Of a stretch of 64,000 bases of DNA, positions 8,901 to 16,928 are shown one piece after another. A program made the position numbers and the translations under genes. Under the pieces are notes generated by a model that ran no database searches, had not been told where the DNA came from, and was given only the letters and a program-made list of their open reading frames with translations. Position 1 is the first letter of the stretch. Each line of letters opens with the position of its first letter. The stretch comes from Pseudomonas abietaniphila (GTDB lineage: Bacteria; Pseudomonadota; Gammaproteobacteria; Pseudomonadales; Pseudomonadaceae): positions 4,898,001 through 4,962,000 of the forward strand of contig NZ_CP155619.1 of NCBI RefSeq assembly GCF_039697315.1, in the 5' to 3' direction.

Positions 8901-10859
8901 ACCGGAAAACTGAAAAGCGAACGGCGCATCCAGGGCAGCGATGATTCCGAAGCGCGTTATGACTACAGCCTGCGCGGTCGCCTGCTCAGGTTCACTGACA
9001 TTTTCCAGCAAGCTCAGACCTGCGAATACGACGCCGCCGGACGGCTGATCAATACCCGTCTTGCAGAGGTGGACACCACATTCACCTACGATGATCTCGG
9101 GCGCGCTGCCAGTGTTCAGACCCTCAATACAGCACAAGGCAAACAGGTCTTCGTCTCGCTGACGTACGACGGGTTCGGTCGCGAGGCTGTGCGCACTTTC
9201 GACTTTGGTGACGAGCGCCAGCAACTGACTCAGCGCTACAACGAAGTCGATGCGTTGGTGCAGCGCACGCTGGAGCGGGTTTACACCGACGGGACGCCCG
9301 CGCAAATCCTGCGTGACGAGCAGTATGAGTACGATCTGCGGGCGCGTCTGAGACACTACCGCTGCACCGGCACGGAATGTCCGCTGGACCCTTATGGCAA
9401 AACCCTGAAGGAGCAGGTCTTCGATTTCGATGCCTTGAACAACCTCACGACCGTGACCACCACCTTTGTCGACGGCAGTGCGCAGGGGCAGAACACGGCG
9501 ACCTATGTCTATTCCGGCGCCGATCCGACACAACTGCGCGAGGTGCGCAATGTCAGCGCCGACCCTGCTTACCCTGCACTGATCACGCTCGACTATGACC
9601 TGGACGGTAACCTGACGGTGGATGAACAAGGACGGCAACTGGAGTACGACGACATCGGTCGCCTGGTCAGCGTCAGCGCGTTGCCCGGCGAGAGCGCCAA
9701 CACGTATCACTACGACGCCCTGGACACCCTCAGTGGTCGCAGCGATGGTTCAACCTCCGAAGCCCGTTTCTACCTCGACGCTCAGTTGGTGAGCCAGAAG
9801 GAGTCGAACGGCAACCAGCTGAGCTTCATGCGCGGCGGCGATCACCTGCTGGCTGAACGCAGTAAAAGTGGGGAGGATTCGCCGGGAAAGAACCTGCTGC
9901 TGGTCAGTGACAGCCGTGACACCGTGCTCGGCGAAATCGATCAGCAGCGCTTACACGCCCATGCCTACACCGCTTACGGCCATCGCGACATAGCCCCGCA
10001 AACGGCCAGTCACCTGGGATTCAACGGTGAGCGGTGCGAAGACGCCGGAGGGTACCTGCTGGGCGCGGGTTACCGGGCCTACAACCCGGTGCTGATGCGC
10101 TTTCACAGCCCGGACAGCCTGAGCCCCTTCGATGCAGGCGGCTGGAATTCTTATGCCTACTGCGTGGGCGATCCGGTCAACTTCGTCGATCCAACGGGGC
10201 ACCTGCCCAGTTGGGCCATGATGGCGATCGGCGTCGTCGGCGGCATTGCACTGGGCGTAGTGTCCGGCGGGGTCGGCACTCTGGTGGCTGGCACGATGGC
10301 CGCCAGCACCGCTGCCGCTGCTGCGAACGCTTCGATGGTCCTTGGTGTGGGCCTGGAGATCGCGTCTGTGGGGACGGGGATAGCGGGAACGGCGATGGGT
10401 GGGGAGGAAGGAAACCTCTTGGGCAAGATCAGCATGGGGCTCGGGCTTGCTGCCGGTGTGGTGGGCGGGTTTGGGATGGGGATGAAGTTGAAGGTCAGAA
10501 CGACCAATAAAATGGAAGCCGCACAGTATGGGAAAAAAGGTCATGCAGAGGATTATGGGAGAGTGACTAGAAGTTACGCTAACCGTCCTGACCCAGAATT
10601 CGATGCGCAATTGAAGATAAGTAACGACAACCCAAGCCCGGACGCGGTAGGAAGCAGGCTGGATGCTCAGCATGCGGCCGAGGGTAATCGAGCACGCTTT
10701 CGAGATGGAAATGATCAGTGGGGAAGAAGGTATGCGACCTCTAGAATCGGAGACTGGAAAACGGCAGTTGAACCTTACACTGGGCCTGTCGAGGTTCAGC
10801 GGCATATTAGGTCAAGGCCGCGCAATCCTATCAATCCCCGTATACTGAGTCTGGATTAA
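5919..10859 (+). CDS. Full-length RHS/YD-repeat polymorphic toxin-type protein
   Basis: The protein is 1646 aa; the start is the ATG at 5919 (MATSSVHSNAF), 10 bp after GGAG. The N-terminal part carries the conserved SGFGCGWSL segment near residue 68. From about residue 600 to 1330 there are many YD/RHS repeats of the type YDxxGRL (YDVLGRVVEE, YDALDRR, YDAAGRLINTR, YDDIGRLVSV). The RHS core follows, with LGFNGE, YLLGAGYRAYNP, MRFHSPDSLSPF and DPVNFVDPTGH ending near residue 1428. After it come a glycine/alanine-rich hydrophobic region (about 1430-1525) and a polar tip of about 120 residues. In this family the repeats form a shell around the C-terminal toxin, and DPxG-type sites mark self-cleavage. 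No signal peptide is seen. The tip enzyme is not identified, and no immunity gene follows within the next 145 bp. Confidence 0.93.
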   Translation: MATSSVHSNAFNFLSFVEAGVDSRTGQYTCSISLPELKCNALCGPALPLRLSFNPLATQLASKDRNSGFGCGWSLALSQYNPTTQMLSLSTGESFKVTGSGVQPAIREQKIESFHFYEEQGSTGPLYWVVHKSGLVEHLSPGGPDGIALPSAIYSAQGHKIELFYEVFKGVRTLSEIQDSSGTVLRIVRTDAAITLHLHPDVPELDARYVMALADSDERVSDLVLPTDEKARWHFEYGYFNDFLCVTQVLTPLGGTETIDHAVPGHEFPGNARRALPRVREHINNPGSGQPPITTRYEYSDTNFLGFGAQGLIWSDDGQDNLYKLNTPYQYTTTEILYDNAQKRDVRRIHRVFNRFHLLVSEETTQNDNVLLLENSYYADQNPNLSFDQQPAQCQLATEVRKTWYLRSSSANKRVESTLTEFDAYGNLLVQTLPTGIREVSSYYPKEGADGCPPDPDDFVRTLKEKRVEPAQSRHDLSVSGARRRCAVKALKNDFAAFVQSPRKLGEAAPTLRSVYRYSVKPTLGSTLSEWLALDSETLLQVDSNGDIELQRTETQYIDDVNEPFLFGRKRVENVTLNGFTQTSTFEYSKPLNDTKTKRFEGEYVQRIVETRSTNLDAAKKEITSEYSLLNGEPLLTRDDNDVAIRYRYDVLGRVVEEKVAPDTAYEARRLYSYVLSGAPGNQVMQESINVKDVKTRTWLDGLHRTVREERQDVDAVEPGSEPAWRLTYSAEHDLLGNLAAETEYDWINGDTPYVSTFDYDDWGEQRCVTGPDGIQQHQVNDPIALTRTEWRESAQKVKSDTTQTTQNLFEKPLRVLRTDEAGHAYLHEYFYDGLGRSVEEYDALDRRTLYSYDAFDRMVETELADGAWVKRDYALHSREDLPVLISVNDIVLGEQAFDGLGRRVMARTGGREQTFSYLPGQNQPESVQRPSGKVIKYQYTPQLGDEPNQRVMAASTADYTYDVQNARLLECIEQPSPGRQGQQAVKMERKYFSTGKLKSERRIQGSDDSEARYDYSLRGRLLRFTDIFQQAQTCEYDAAGRLINTRLAEVDTTFTYDDLGRAASVQTLNTAQGKQVFVSLTYDGFGREAVRTFDFGDERQQLTQRYNEVDALVQRTLERVYTDGTPAQILRDEQYEYDLRARLRHYRCTGTECPLDPYGKTLKEQVFDFDALNNLTTVTTTFVDGSAQGQNTATYVYSGADPTQLREVRNVSADPAYPALITLDYDLDGNLTVDEQGRQLEYDDIGRLVSVSALPGESANTYHYDALDTLSGRSDGSTSEARFYLDAQLVSQKESNGNQLSFMRGGDHLLAERSKSGEDSPGKNLLLVSDSRDTVLGEIDQQRLHAHAYTAYGHRDIAPQTASHLGFNGERCEDAGGYLLGAGYRAYNPVLMRFHSPDSLSPFDAGGWNSYAYCVGDPVNFVDPTGHLPSWAMMAIGVVGGIALGVVSGGVGTLVAGTMAASTAAAAANASMVLGVGLEIASVGTGIAGTAMGGEEGNLLGKISMGLGLAAGVVGGFGMGMKLKVRTTNKMEAAQYGKKGHAEDYGRVTRSYANRPDPEFDAQLKISNDNPSPDAVGSRLDAQHAAEGNRARFRDGNDQWGRRYATSRIGDWKTAVEPYTGPVEVQRHIRSRPRNPINPRILSLD

Positions 10860-11005
10860 TCACGTTGCGACTCGGTATGAGAACAACAGTTTAAAGAGGG
10901 CTGCGTGTAATCGTTGCATGAATGTTTTGTTCTACATCGCATCGTTAATATTGGCTACCGATGTCAAATGGAGGAACCGTTGGCAGGGGTGCGGAGGGAA
11001 AGTTA

Positions 11006-12256
11006 ATGACCACGTCTAAATGTTTTTGCGTATACCCCAATGGAGGCGAAGCATTTGACCGTTTTGCCGCCTCCTTGCCGTCCTTGGCGAATCCGGTGCG
11101 ACCGTTTTACGGCGGCGATGATTCTAAGCCAAGCGTTGAGACGACTTCGCCACATTCGGTCATGCAGAACCATGGCGGCATGCCGCACCAACGCCCGCCT
11201 GATGATCCGCCCTGGGAGACCACGCTCTTGGGGACGGACCAGCGACGCACTGTTTTGCATAAGAGAGCGGCGCAGGATCAAGCAGATTTGGTCTACACCC
11301 CCTATGGCCATAGCCAGGACACCAGTGGCCTGAGCGGTGGGCTAGGTTTCAATGGCGAACCCCGCGAATCGACGACGGGGCATTATCTGCTGGGTGCCGG
11401 TTACCGGGCATTCAATCCGGCGCTCATGCGATTTAACAACCCGGACAGTTTGAGCCCGTTCGAGGCGGGTGGCTTGAATCCTTACGCCTACTGCCTGGGA
11501 GATCCGGTGAACTTCATTGACCCAACGGGACACCTGCCCACTTGGGCCATGATGGCGATCGGCATCGCTGGCGGCATCGCACTGGGCGTGGTCTTTGGTG
11601 GTGTCGGAACCCTGGTGGTGGGCTCGATGGCGGCCAGCACCGCCGCCGCTGCTGCAAACGCTTCGATGGTCCTCGGTGTGGGCCTGGAGATCGCGTCTGC
11701 CGGAACAGGAATAGCGGGAACGGTTATGGGCGGCGAGAAAGGAGACCTGTTGGGCAAGATCAGCATGGGACTGGGGTTTGCTGCCGGAGCGGCGGGAGGA
11801 TTTGGAGGAGGGATGAAGCTAAAGATCGGACCGCACTCGAGGCGAGCGCTGCCGGTACTGCCCGGGTTAAACCGGTTGCAGCGGGTCAATGGCAGGATAG
11901 GCTTCCCGGCGAGTGGACGAGGAGCAGGAAAGGCTGCGCAACGCTGGTCCATCGACAAGACAAAAGGCAGCTTCAAAGAGAGCGGTCTGACAACTGCGGA
12001 GCAGGAAAAGTGGGATAGGTTTCAAAATGCCATCCATAACGACGGCGCTCACTATACAGACGCAGCCAAGCAGGCTGGCGACACCAACTTGAAGAGTTTA
12101 GCGAAGGTTTCAATGCCATCCGAGGTCGATGGCACCTCAAGCTACACGGAGGTGCTGCAGTATCAGATCAGACTAAGTAAAAAAGCGCGTGCGACCTTCT
12201 GGGCGAATGAATCAACCAAAACGGTAAAGGTGATACGGGTTGGTGGGCATACATGA
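11006..12256 (+). CDS. Mini-RHS protein with its own start and a distinct C-terminal tip
   Basis: The protein is 416 aa. The ATG at 11006 (MTTSKCFCVYP) is preceded by GGAGGG, so this is a gene with its own initiation site rather than only a displaced fragment. After about 100 unfamiliar residues comes the RHS core (TPYGHSQD, LGFNGEPRES, YLLGAGYRAFNP, DPVNFIDPTGH; about 92-176). A hydrophobic Gly/Ala region (about 178-270) follows, nearly identical to that of the full-length RHS gene upstream. The tip (about 271-416) ends in QYQIRLSKKARATFW and VKVIRVGGHT, which faintly recalls the C-terminal strands of RelE/ParE-type ribonucleases; this is only a resemblance. The core DNA is nearly identical to the next mini-RHS gene. 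A tiny reading frame overlaps its stop by ATGA. Confidence 0.85.
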   Translation: MTTSKCFCVYPNGGEAFDRFAASLPSLANPVRPFYGGDDSKPSVETTSPHSVMQNHGGMPHQRPPDDPPWETTLLGTDQRRTVLHKRAAQDQADLVYTPYGHSQDTSGLSGGLGFNGEPRESTTGHYLLGAGYRAFNPALMRFNNPDSLSPFEAGGLNPYAYCLGDPVNFIDPTGHLPTWAMMAIGIAGGIALGVVFGGVGTLVVGSMAASTAAAAANASMVLGVGLEIASAGTGIAGTVMGGEKGDLLGKISMGLGFAAGAAGGFGGGMKLKIGPHSRRALPVLPGLNRLQRVNGRIGFPASGRGAGKAAQRWSIDKTKGSFKESGLTTAEQEKWDRFQNAIHNDGAHYTDAAKQAGDTNLKSLAKVSMPSEVDGTSSYTEVLQYQIRLSKKARATFWANESTKTVKVIRVGGHT

Positions 12257-12645
12257 TCAGAACACTGCAGGGCACGCCCAAAGTGGACCGAGCAGGCATC
12301 TGGCGCGGAAATACTGTCAGTAACAGCGCTCTACCCGAGCCGGCACCTGCCATTGATTATCCAGTGTGAAGTGGGGAGAGTAACCCCTACCAACCTGTAG
12401 AGCGCCGCCGTTCTAGTTTTGCTGAGTTTAGTTTGCGTGAGTTCGGTTTAGATGACTTTATTATCAGTGGTTATGGTTCTCGGCGTAGTTCATCGGGTTT
12501 ATCGGGTTCATCCGATTGGTCGGCTGTTTCAGAAGTAAGCGTTGGTGATGAGGGACGCATGTTTGGGCGGGTAATCCTTACGCTGATGCATTTCGAGAAA
12601 TTTTGTCTGAGTCAGACGCTGGTATTTGAGTGTGCGGTTCAGTGA
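12253..12645 (+). pseudogene. Remnant reading frame after the second RHS gene, interrupted by an in-frame TGA
   Basis: An ATG at 12253 overlaps the RHS stop (ATGA) and opens 38 codons (MIRTLQGTPKVDRAG...) to a TGA at 12367. The same frame then stays open from 12370 to 12645, through a Ser/Arg-rich stretch (VERRRSSFAEF, SRRSSSGLSG). Read together it would be about 129 residues. The coupling to the toxin gene suggests a broken immunity gene or the remains of an older RHS tip, since the next RHS gene also ends in a Ser/Arg-rich tail. No homologue is recognised and there is no good ribosome site other than translational coupling. The remaining sequence up to 12830 shows no further gene, only the strong Shine-Dalgarno site of the next RHS gene. 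Confidence 0.35.
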
Positions 12646-12830
12646 CGTCAGGTACTAGTCTTATGACAGAGTCACTTGGTAATCCGAGCTTTGGAAAGAT
12701 GCGTTAGGTGACCTTGAATGCCAGTGAGTAAGGTCTGAGATTCGCTTTTCAAGTTGGTTGAAGGGGCCGGTTTGACGCTATTTAGAGTGACGGTGCGCAG
12801 ATTGGCAGGTTTGCTAAGGAGGATGTACCA

Positions 12831-14036
12831 ATGAACACCCCTACATGGTTGCACCTATACCCCTGTGATGGCAAAGCAACTGACCCTCTGGCTGCGTCTT
12901 TGCCGCCCCTCCCGGAGCCAGTACCACCCTCTCGCGGCAGCGGTACTCCTGCGCCTGGCATTCAAGCGACTTCGCCCCATTCGGTCATGCAGAACCAGGG
13001 CGGCATGCCGCACCAACAACAGCCTGATGATCCGCCCTGGGAGACCACGCTCTTGGGGACGGACCAGCGACGCACGGTTTTGCACAAGAGGGCGGCGCAG
13101 GATCAAGCAGACTTGGTCTATACCCCCTATGGCCATAGCCAGGACACCAGTGGCCTGAGCGGTGGGCTAGGTTTCAATGGGGAACCCCGCGAATCGATGA
13201 CGGGGCATTATCTGCTGGGCGCCGGTTACCGGGCATTCAATCCGGCGCTCATGCGGTTCAACAACCCGGACAGTTTGAGCCCGTTTGAGGCGGGTGGCTT
13301 GAATCCTTACGCCTACTGTGTGGGCGATCCGGTGAACTTCGTTGATCCGACAGGGCATTTGCCGAGCTGGGCCATGATGGCCGTCGGAATGATAGGGGGA
13401 GCTGTCCTGAGTCTGGGGTTCTCGGCGGTAGGAGCGGCGGCCGTGTTAGCGGGCGCTGTCTCCACTCAGGCCTCTGCAACAGCGGGTAGTGTCGCAGTTG
13501 CAGTAGGGATAGGGCTGGATGTCGCCTCCGTCGGGGCAGGGATCGCCGGGAGTGTCATCGGTGGCAAATCTGGGGATGCGTTAGGAAAGGCCAGCACGGT
13601 GCTTGGTATTGTCGGAGGCATTACTGCCGGTTTTGGCGCAGGGCTCAAGTATGTTTCTCGTACGCCACTCGCGCGTAATTTGAACAGAACGGCACGGGGT
13701 TATTTACAAGATGGCGAGCCCCCGCAGCGGATGATTACTAATTTTAACGATTTTCGTCGGCAAGACCGTTGGGTTGATGAGTATATTAATGAGCACTACG
13801 ATAATCACTATGCATTTGCATTCGATGACCGGAGACATCCGAGAATTGTTGAGGACCATTTTTTTAGCCAGAATCCACAAGCCCGTTTGCGCCTAATTGC
13901 ACAATTTGACAATGACGGCTTACCTCTCACCGACATGGTCCTCTGGCGGCGGCGGCGGTCGTCAAGCTCAAGTTTGTCAAGCTTATCGAGTGTTGCCAGT
14001 CGTCGAGTACGACGAGTGAGCTTGGATTTGGATTAA
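12831..14036 (+). CDS. Second mini-RHS protein with a different hydrophobic region and tip
   Basis: The protein is 401 aa. The ATG at 12831 follows a near-perfect AAGGAGG (12816-12822) with 8 bp spacing, so the start is secure. The N-terminus (MNTPTWLHLYPCDGKA) is a variant of that of the preceding mini-RHS protein. The RHS core is almost the same sequence (LGFNGEPRES, YLLGAGYRAFNP, DPVNFVDPTGH; about 92-177). The hydrophobic part after the core (about 178-280) differs from the other two genes, and so does the tip (about 281-401). The tip has an acidic/aromatic stretch (EYINEHYDNHYAFAFDD) and a tail rich in Arg and Ser (WRRRRSSSSSLSSLSS). The tip function is unknown. No immunity gene was seen in the 190 bp before the next RHS gene. 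Confidence 0.85.
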   Translation: MNTPTWLHLYPCDGKATDPLAASLPPLPEPVPPSRGSGTPAPGIQATSPHSVMQNQGGMPHQQQPDDPPWETTLLGTDQRRTVLHKRAAQDQADLVYTPYGHSQDTSGLSGGLGFNGEPRESMTGHYLLGAGYRAFNPALMRFNNPDSLSPFEAGGLNPYAYCVGDPVNFVDPTGHLPSWAMMAVGMIGGAVLSLGFSAVGAAAVLAGAVSTQASATAGSVAVAVGIGLDVASVGAGIAGSVIGGKSGDALGKASTVLGIVGGITAGFGAGLKYVSRTPLARNLNRTARGYLQDGEPPQRMITNFNDFRRQDRWVDEYINEHYDNHYAFAFDDRRHPRIVEDHFFSQNPQARLRLIAQFDNDGLPLTDMVLWRRRRSSSSSLSSLSSVASRRVRRVSLDLD

Positions 14037-14230
14037 CGTCAGGCCCGGGATCAGGCAGTATTGTTTATGGCTTCCCCGGGGATAAGGCGGCAGCCAAATT
14101 GCGAAATTAAGATTTCTTATTTCTTGTTACGGGTTATTCAGGAGGGATTTGAGTACCACGTTATCGTCATCATTACGATGACCTTGCCCATCTGCGGTGT
14201 GGACCAAGATTTCATCTAGGATGCTTATTG

Positions 14231-15299
14231 ATGCAATGTCACGAAGTCCAGTCGGCCCAGCTCCAGGAAGGTTGGCAAACCACGCTGTTGGCAACGGACC
14301 TACAGCGCTCGGTCTTGCGTACGGATACAGACCACTCTCGAACCCGCATCGCTTACAGCCCTTATGGCCATAGCAATGATGTTGGCGGAGTGAGCACGCT
14401 TTTGGGTTTCAATGGCGAACGCCGCGAATCAATGACGGGGCATTATCTGCTGGGTGCCGGTTACCGGGCATTCAATCCGGTGCTCATGCGCTTCAACAGC
14501 CCTGACAACTTGAGTCCTTTGGGTGAGGGCGGTTTGAATCCTTATGCCTATTGCCTGGGTGATCCTGTCAATCGCATTGACCCCGTCGGGGCATTTGTCA
14601 TGGCAGTCGTCATTAGGCTTGGGGTTGGGGCTGCTGGGTATCGTTGTAGGGCTTTTCAGTGCAGGGGCCTCGACCCCCTTGGCTGTCGCCGGATTAGCCA
14701 CCGGATTGATCTCCGAAGGCACTGCCGTAGCCTCTGCGCTCACCGAAAGCAGAGCCCCCAAATGGTCAGAAGGCCTGATGTGGGCCAGCGCCGGACTGGG
14801 CCTTGCCGCTGCGGGGATGGCCGGGTTGAGTTTTCTGAATAATTACAAAATCAGTCGAAGGATATTGAACCGAGGTCTCGGTCAGCAGCACGGAAGCGTG
14901 CTGGGGCACGGCATGTTCACTGAGCGTGACATCACTGCGCACGGCTATCCTTTCACAACCGCCACAACGAAGCCCAGTTCGGGATTGACCCTGGCGCGGC
15001 AGCTTCAAAACGTAGAGTGGAAGACTGAGGCACCAGTAAGGCTGATTTCGTGTTTCAGTGCCAATGGCGGTTCATACGCCTCCCAAGCGCAGGTACTGGC
15101 CAATCGGTTGCAACGTGATGTGACCGGATACTACGGCTTGGTCACTGCGAATCGGGCAAGCGACACCGTGAGGGGTACTTACCGCGTCTTTTCGCCACAA
15201 ACCGGTTTGACGGCAATCAGGACCGGTATGCTGAACACGACGCTGTCCTACCTGGTCAGACCTGCCTATTTCCTTAAAAGGCCGGCTTACTTCTTCTGA
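14231..15299 (+). pseudogene. Third mini-RHS gene, broken by a +1 frameshift
   Basis: The first frame, from the ATG at 14231, has the RHS core (SPYGHSNDVG, LGFNGERRES, YLLGAGYRAFNP, GDPVNRIDP). At the CCCC run at 14581-14584 this frame leaves the family pattern. Removing one C restores DPSGHLSWQS and joins it to a hydrophobic region and tip that end with a stop at 15297-15299. The restored product would be about 355 aa. The tip contains GHG followed by LISCFSANGGSYASQAQ and VTGYYG, a pattern like caspase/CHAT-type cysteine-peptidase toxin tips. Without restoration the first frame runs into unrelated sequence and stops at 14842. It may be a real inactivation, phase variation at the C run, or a sequencing error. 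Confidence 0.75.
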
Positions 15300-15329
15300 T
15301 ATCCGCATCGACATCACCCGGCCAAGTGT

Positions 15330-16055
15330 TCAAACGGCCCATTCCGTTGCCAGGCGACGAGGCGCGCTCACGGATCGGGACGCCCCATTGAGTCCCAAGG
15401 CACGTCCGTACTCGATCAAACCGCTGTCGTGGATGAGCCCCAGTTTTTGCATCGCGGTCCGTTTGTGGCGGCTGACGGTTTTTTCACTGCGGTTGAGGCG
15501 TTCGGCGATTTGTCGTCCTGACAGTCCCTGGTAGAGCAGCCGCACCACTTCCACTTCGCGGATAGACAGTGCGGAGTCTGCGTGCGCATCGCAGGCTGGC
15601 GTACCCAGCCTGTTGCCAACGCTCGGGCTTATATAAATGTGCCCTCGGCATACGGTGTCCAGTGCGCAGTCGAGTTCGGTCAACGAGTCGTGTTTGTCGA
15701 ACAAGCCCCGGACCCCCAGATCGAGCAGGTTCCTCCACAAGACGGGGCTGTCGAACATGCTCATGACAATGACGTCCACCGCGTCGAAATGGCGACGGAT
15801 GTAACTGATCAGCGCCAGCCCGTCGGGTTTCTGGCTGCCGGGCATGGAGAAGTCAGTGATCAACAGCTCGCAAGGGCGATGGTGAAGGTGTTCGATCAAC
15901 TGGTCGGCGTTGTGGGCATCACTGATAAAAGCACCGTGATGCCGGCCGTTGCTCAACGACATGCGTGCTCCCAGCAATACTACAGGGTGATCGTCTGCCA
16001 GCAGGATGTGTCGTGGGGTTGATCGGGGGCGTAGGGTTCGCGGGTGGGTATTCAT
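15330..16055 (-). CDS. NarL/FixJ-type response regulator
   Basis: The protein is 241 aa. The N-terminal receiver domain (about 15-135) has the acidic pocket and phosphorylation region: LLADDHP near the start, and LLITDFSMPG with the likely phospho-Asp. VIVMSMF corresponds to the conserved Thr/Ser strand. The C-terminal LuxR helix-turn-helix (about 165-225) reads LSIREVEVVRLLYQGLSG, then RQIAERLNRSEKTVSRH, the typical recognition region. It should bind DNA in response to a sensor kinase, but no kinase gene is adjacent. Its stop is 31 bp from the end of the broken RHS gene on the other strand, so the two converge. It may control nearby accessory genes, but nothing in the sequence proves the target. 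Similar orphan regulators are common in Pseudomonas. Confidence 0.88.
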   Translation of the reverse strand: MNTHPRTLRPRSTPRHILLADDHPVVLLGARMSLSNGRHHGAFISDAHNADQLIEHLHHRPCELLITDFSMPGSQKPDGLALISYIRRHFDAVDVIVMSMFDSPVLWRNLLDLGVRGLFDKHDSLTELDCALDTVCRGHIYISPSVGNRLGTPACDAHADSALSIREVEVVRLLYQGLSGRQIAERLNRSEKTVSRHKRTAMQKLGLIHDSGLIEYGRALGLNGASRSVSAPRRLATEWAV

Positions 16056-16275
16056 GCTAAAGGCTCAGGCGGTGCAAAGGTTTGACAGGCATTGAGCAAT
16101 GGCGGGGATAGACGGGGTGGTTTTCAGACCCCGCCTATTTGAAAGCGCTGGAACTGTAACAAGAGCTTGTAGGAATTCTCTGTACGCTGTTCGTGTTTGT
16201 TGTGTAGTCCTATTCCTAATTGTCCGTGAGGTCTGGATATTTCAGGATGGCCTTAAAGGTTCCCGGTCCGTCATT

Positions 16276-16551
16276 TCATTCGTCGAGCAGGCCCATTTCT
16301 GTCGCTTTGCGCAACGCTAGCCAACGGGAGCCGACATTGAATTTGCGCCGGATATTGGCGAAGTGAAAATTGACCGTGGCCTCGGTGCAGGCCAGGATTT
16401 GCGCAATTTCCCATGAAGACTTGCCTTTGTTTCCCCAGTGACCGACTTGCTTTTCCTTGGGTGTCAGGGTGACGGGGGGCGTCGAGGCCGCCAAAAGCCG
16501 CGAGTGAGCGGTGTCCGGAATGCCGGGGTTTTGGTGTAGAGGTGCGTGCAT
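16276..16551 (-). CDS. Short LuxR-type helix-turn-helix protein
   Basis: The protein is 91 aa, starting at the ATG at 16551 after AAAGGA. Nearly the whole protein is a LuxR/GerE DNA-binding domain: LTPKEKQVGHWGNKGKSSWE, IAQILACTEATVNFH and IRRKFNV, followed by RWLALRKATEMGLLDE. There is no receiver domain and no autoinducer-binding domain, so it is a stand-alone DNA-binding regulator or a truncated one. The tail RKATEMGLL is typical of the quorum-sensing LuxR/LasR group, so it may be the detached output domain of such a protein. It lies 220 bp upstream of the response-regulator gene on the same strand. The 377 bp between it and tig on the other strand hold the start signals for both genes and nothing else I can name. 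Confidence 0.75.
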   Translation of the reverse strand: MHAPLHQNPGIPDTAHSRLLAASTPPVTLTPKEKQVGHWGNKGKSSWEIAQILACTEATVNFHFANIRRKFNVGSRWLALRKATEMGLLDE

Positions 16552-16838
16552 GGCAATGTGTCCTTTTCGATTGACTCGTCCCTTTGAAATGACGGGCCTG
16601 ATGCCTGAGAGGCCCTCTGCGGCTGGCGCACCCCCTGCGCGTTGTGCCGCTGATTAGGTTTATAAACCCGATGCGCTTTTTTGAAAGCTGTCAGAAATGA
16701 CAGTAGGGCGGTATTTCCGATGAGCTGCATCGCAGGAGAGGGGCCTGTGCTGCAAGCCTGCGGGACAGGCGAGAGCGCCCGGATCGAGGCTTGTGCAATG
16801 CCCCTCAGCGCCCTGGAAGATTAGCCTTACGCCGTGGG

Positions 16839-16867
16839 GTGACTTCTTGTGTTTGACCCACTAGAAT
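16839..16867 (+). promoter_or_regulatory. Probable sigma70 promoter of tig
   Basis: GTGACT, 17 bp, then TAGAAT (16862-16867). The -10 matches 5 of 6 positions and the -35 matches the TGAC core. It lies about 60 bp before the tig start. This is a motif match only. Confidence 0.4.
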
Positions 16868-16928
16868 GCTTGCCCTTGATTCTGGGGTCGGGAATGGCCG
16901 GCTATCGTCTGTGCAACGAGGAATATCC

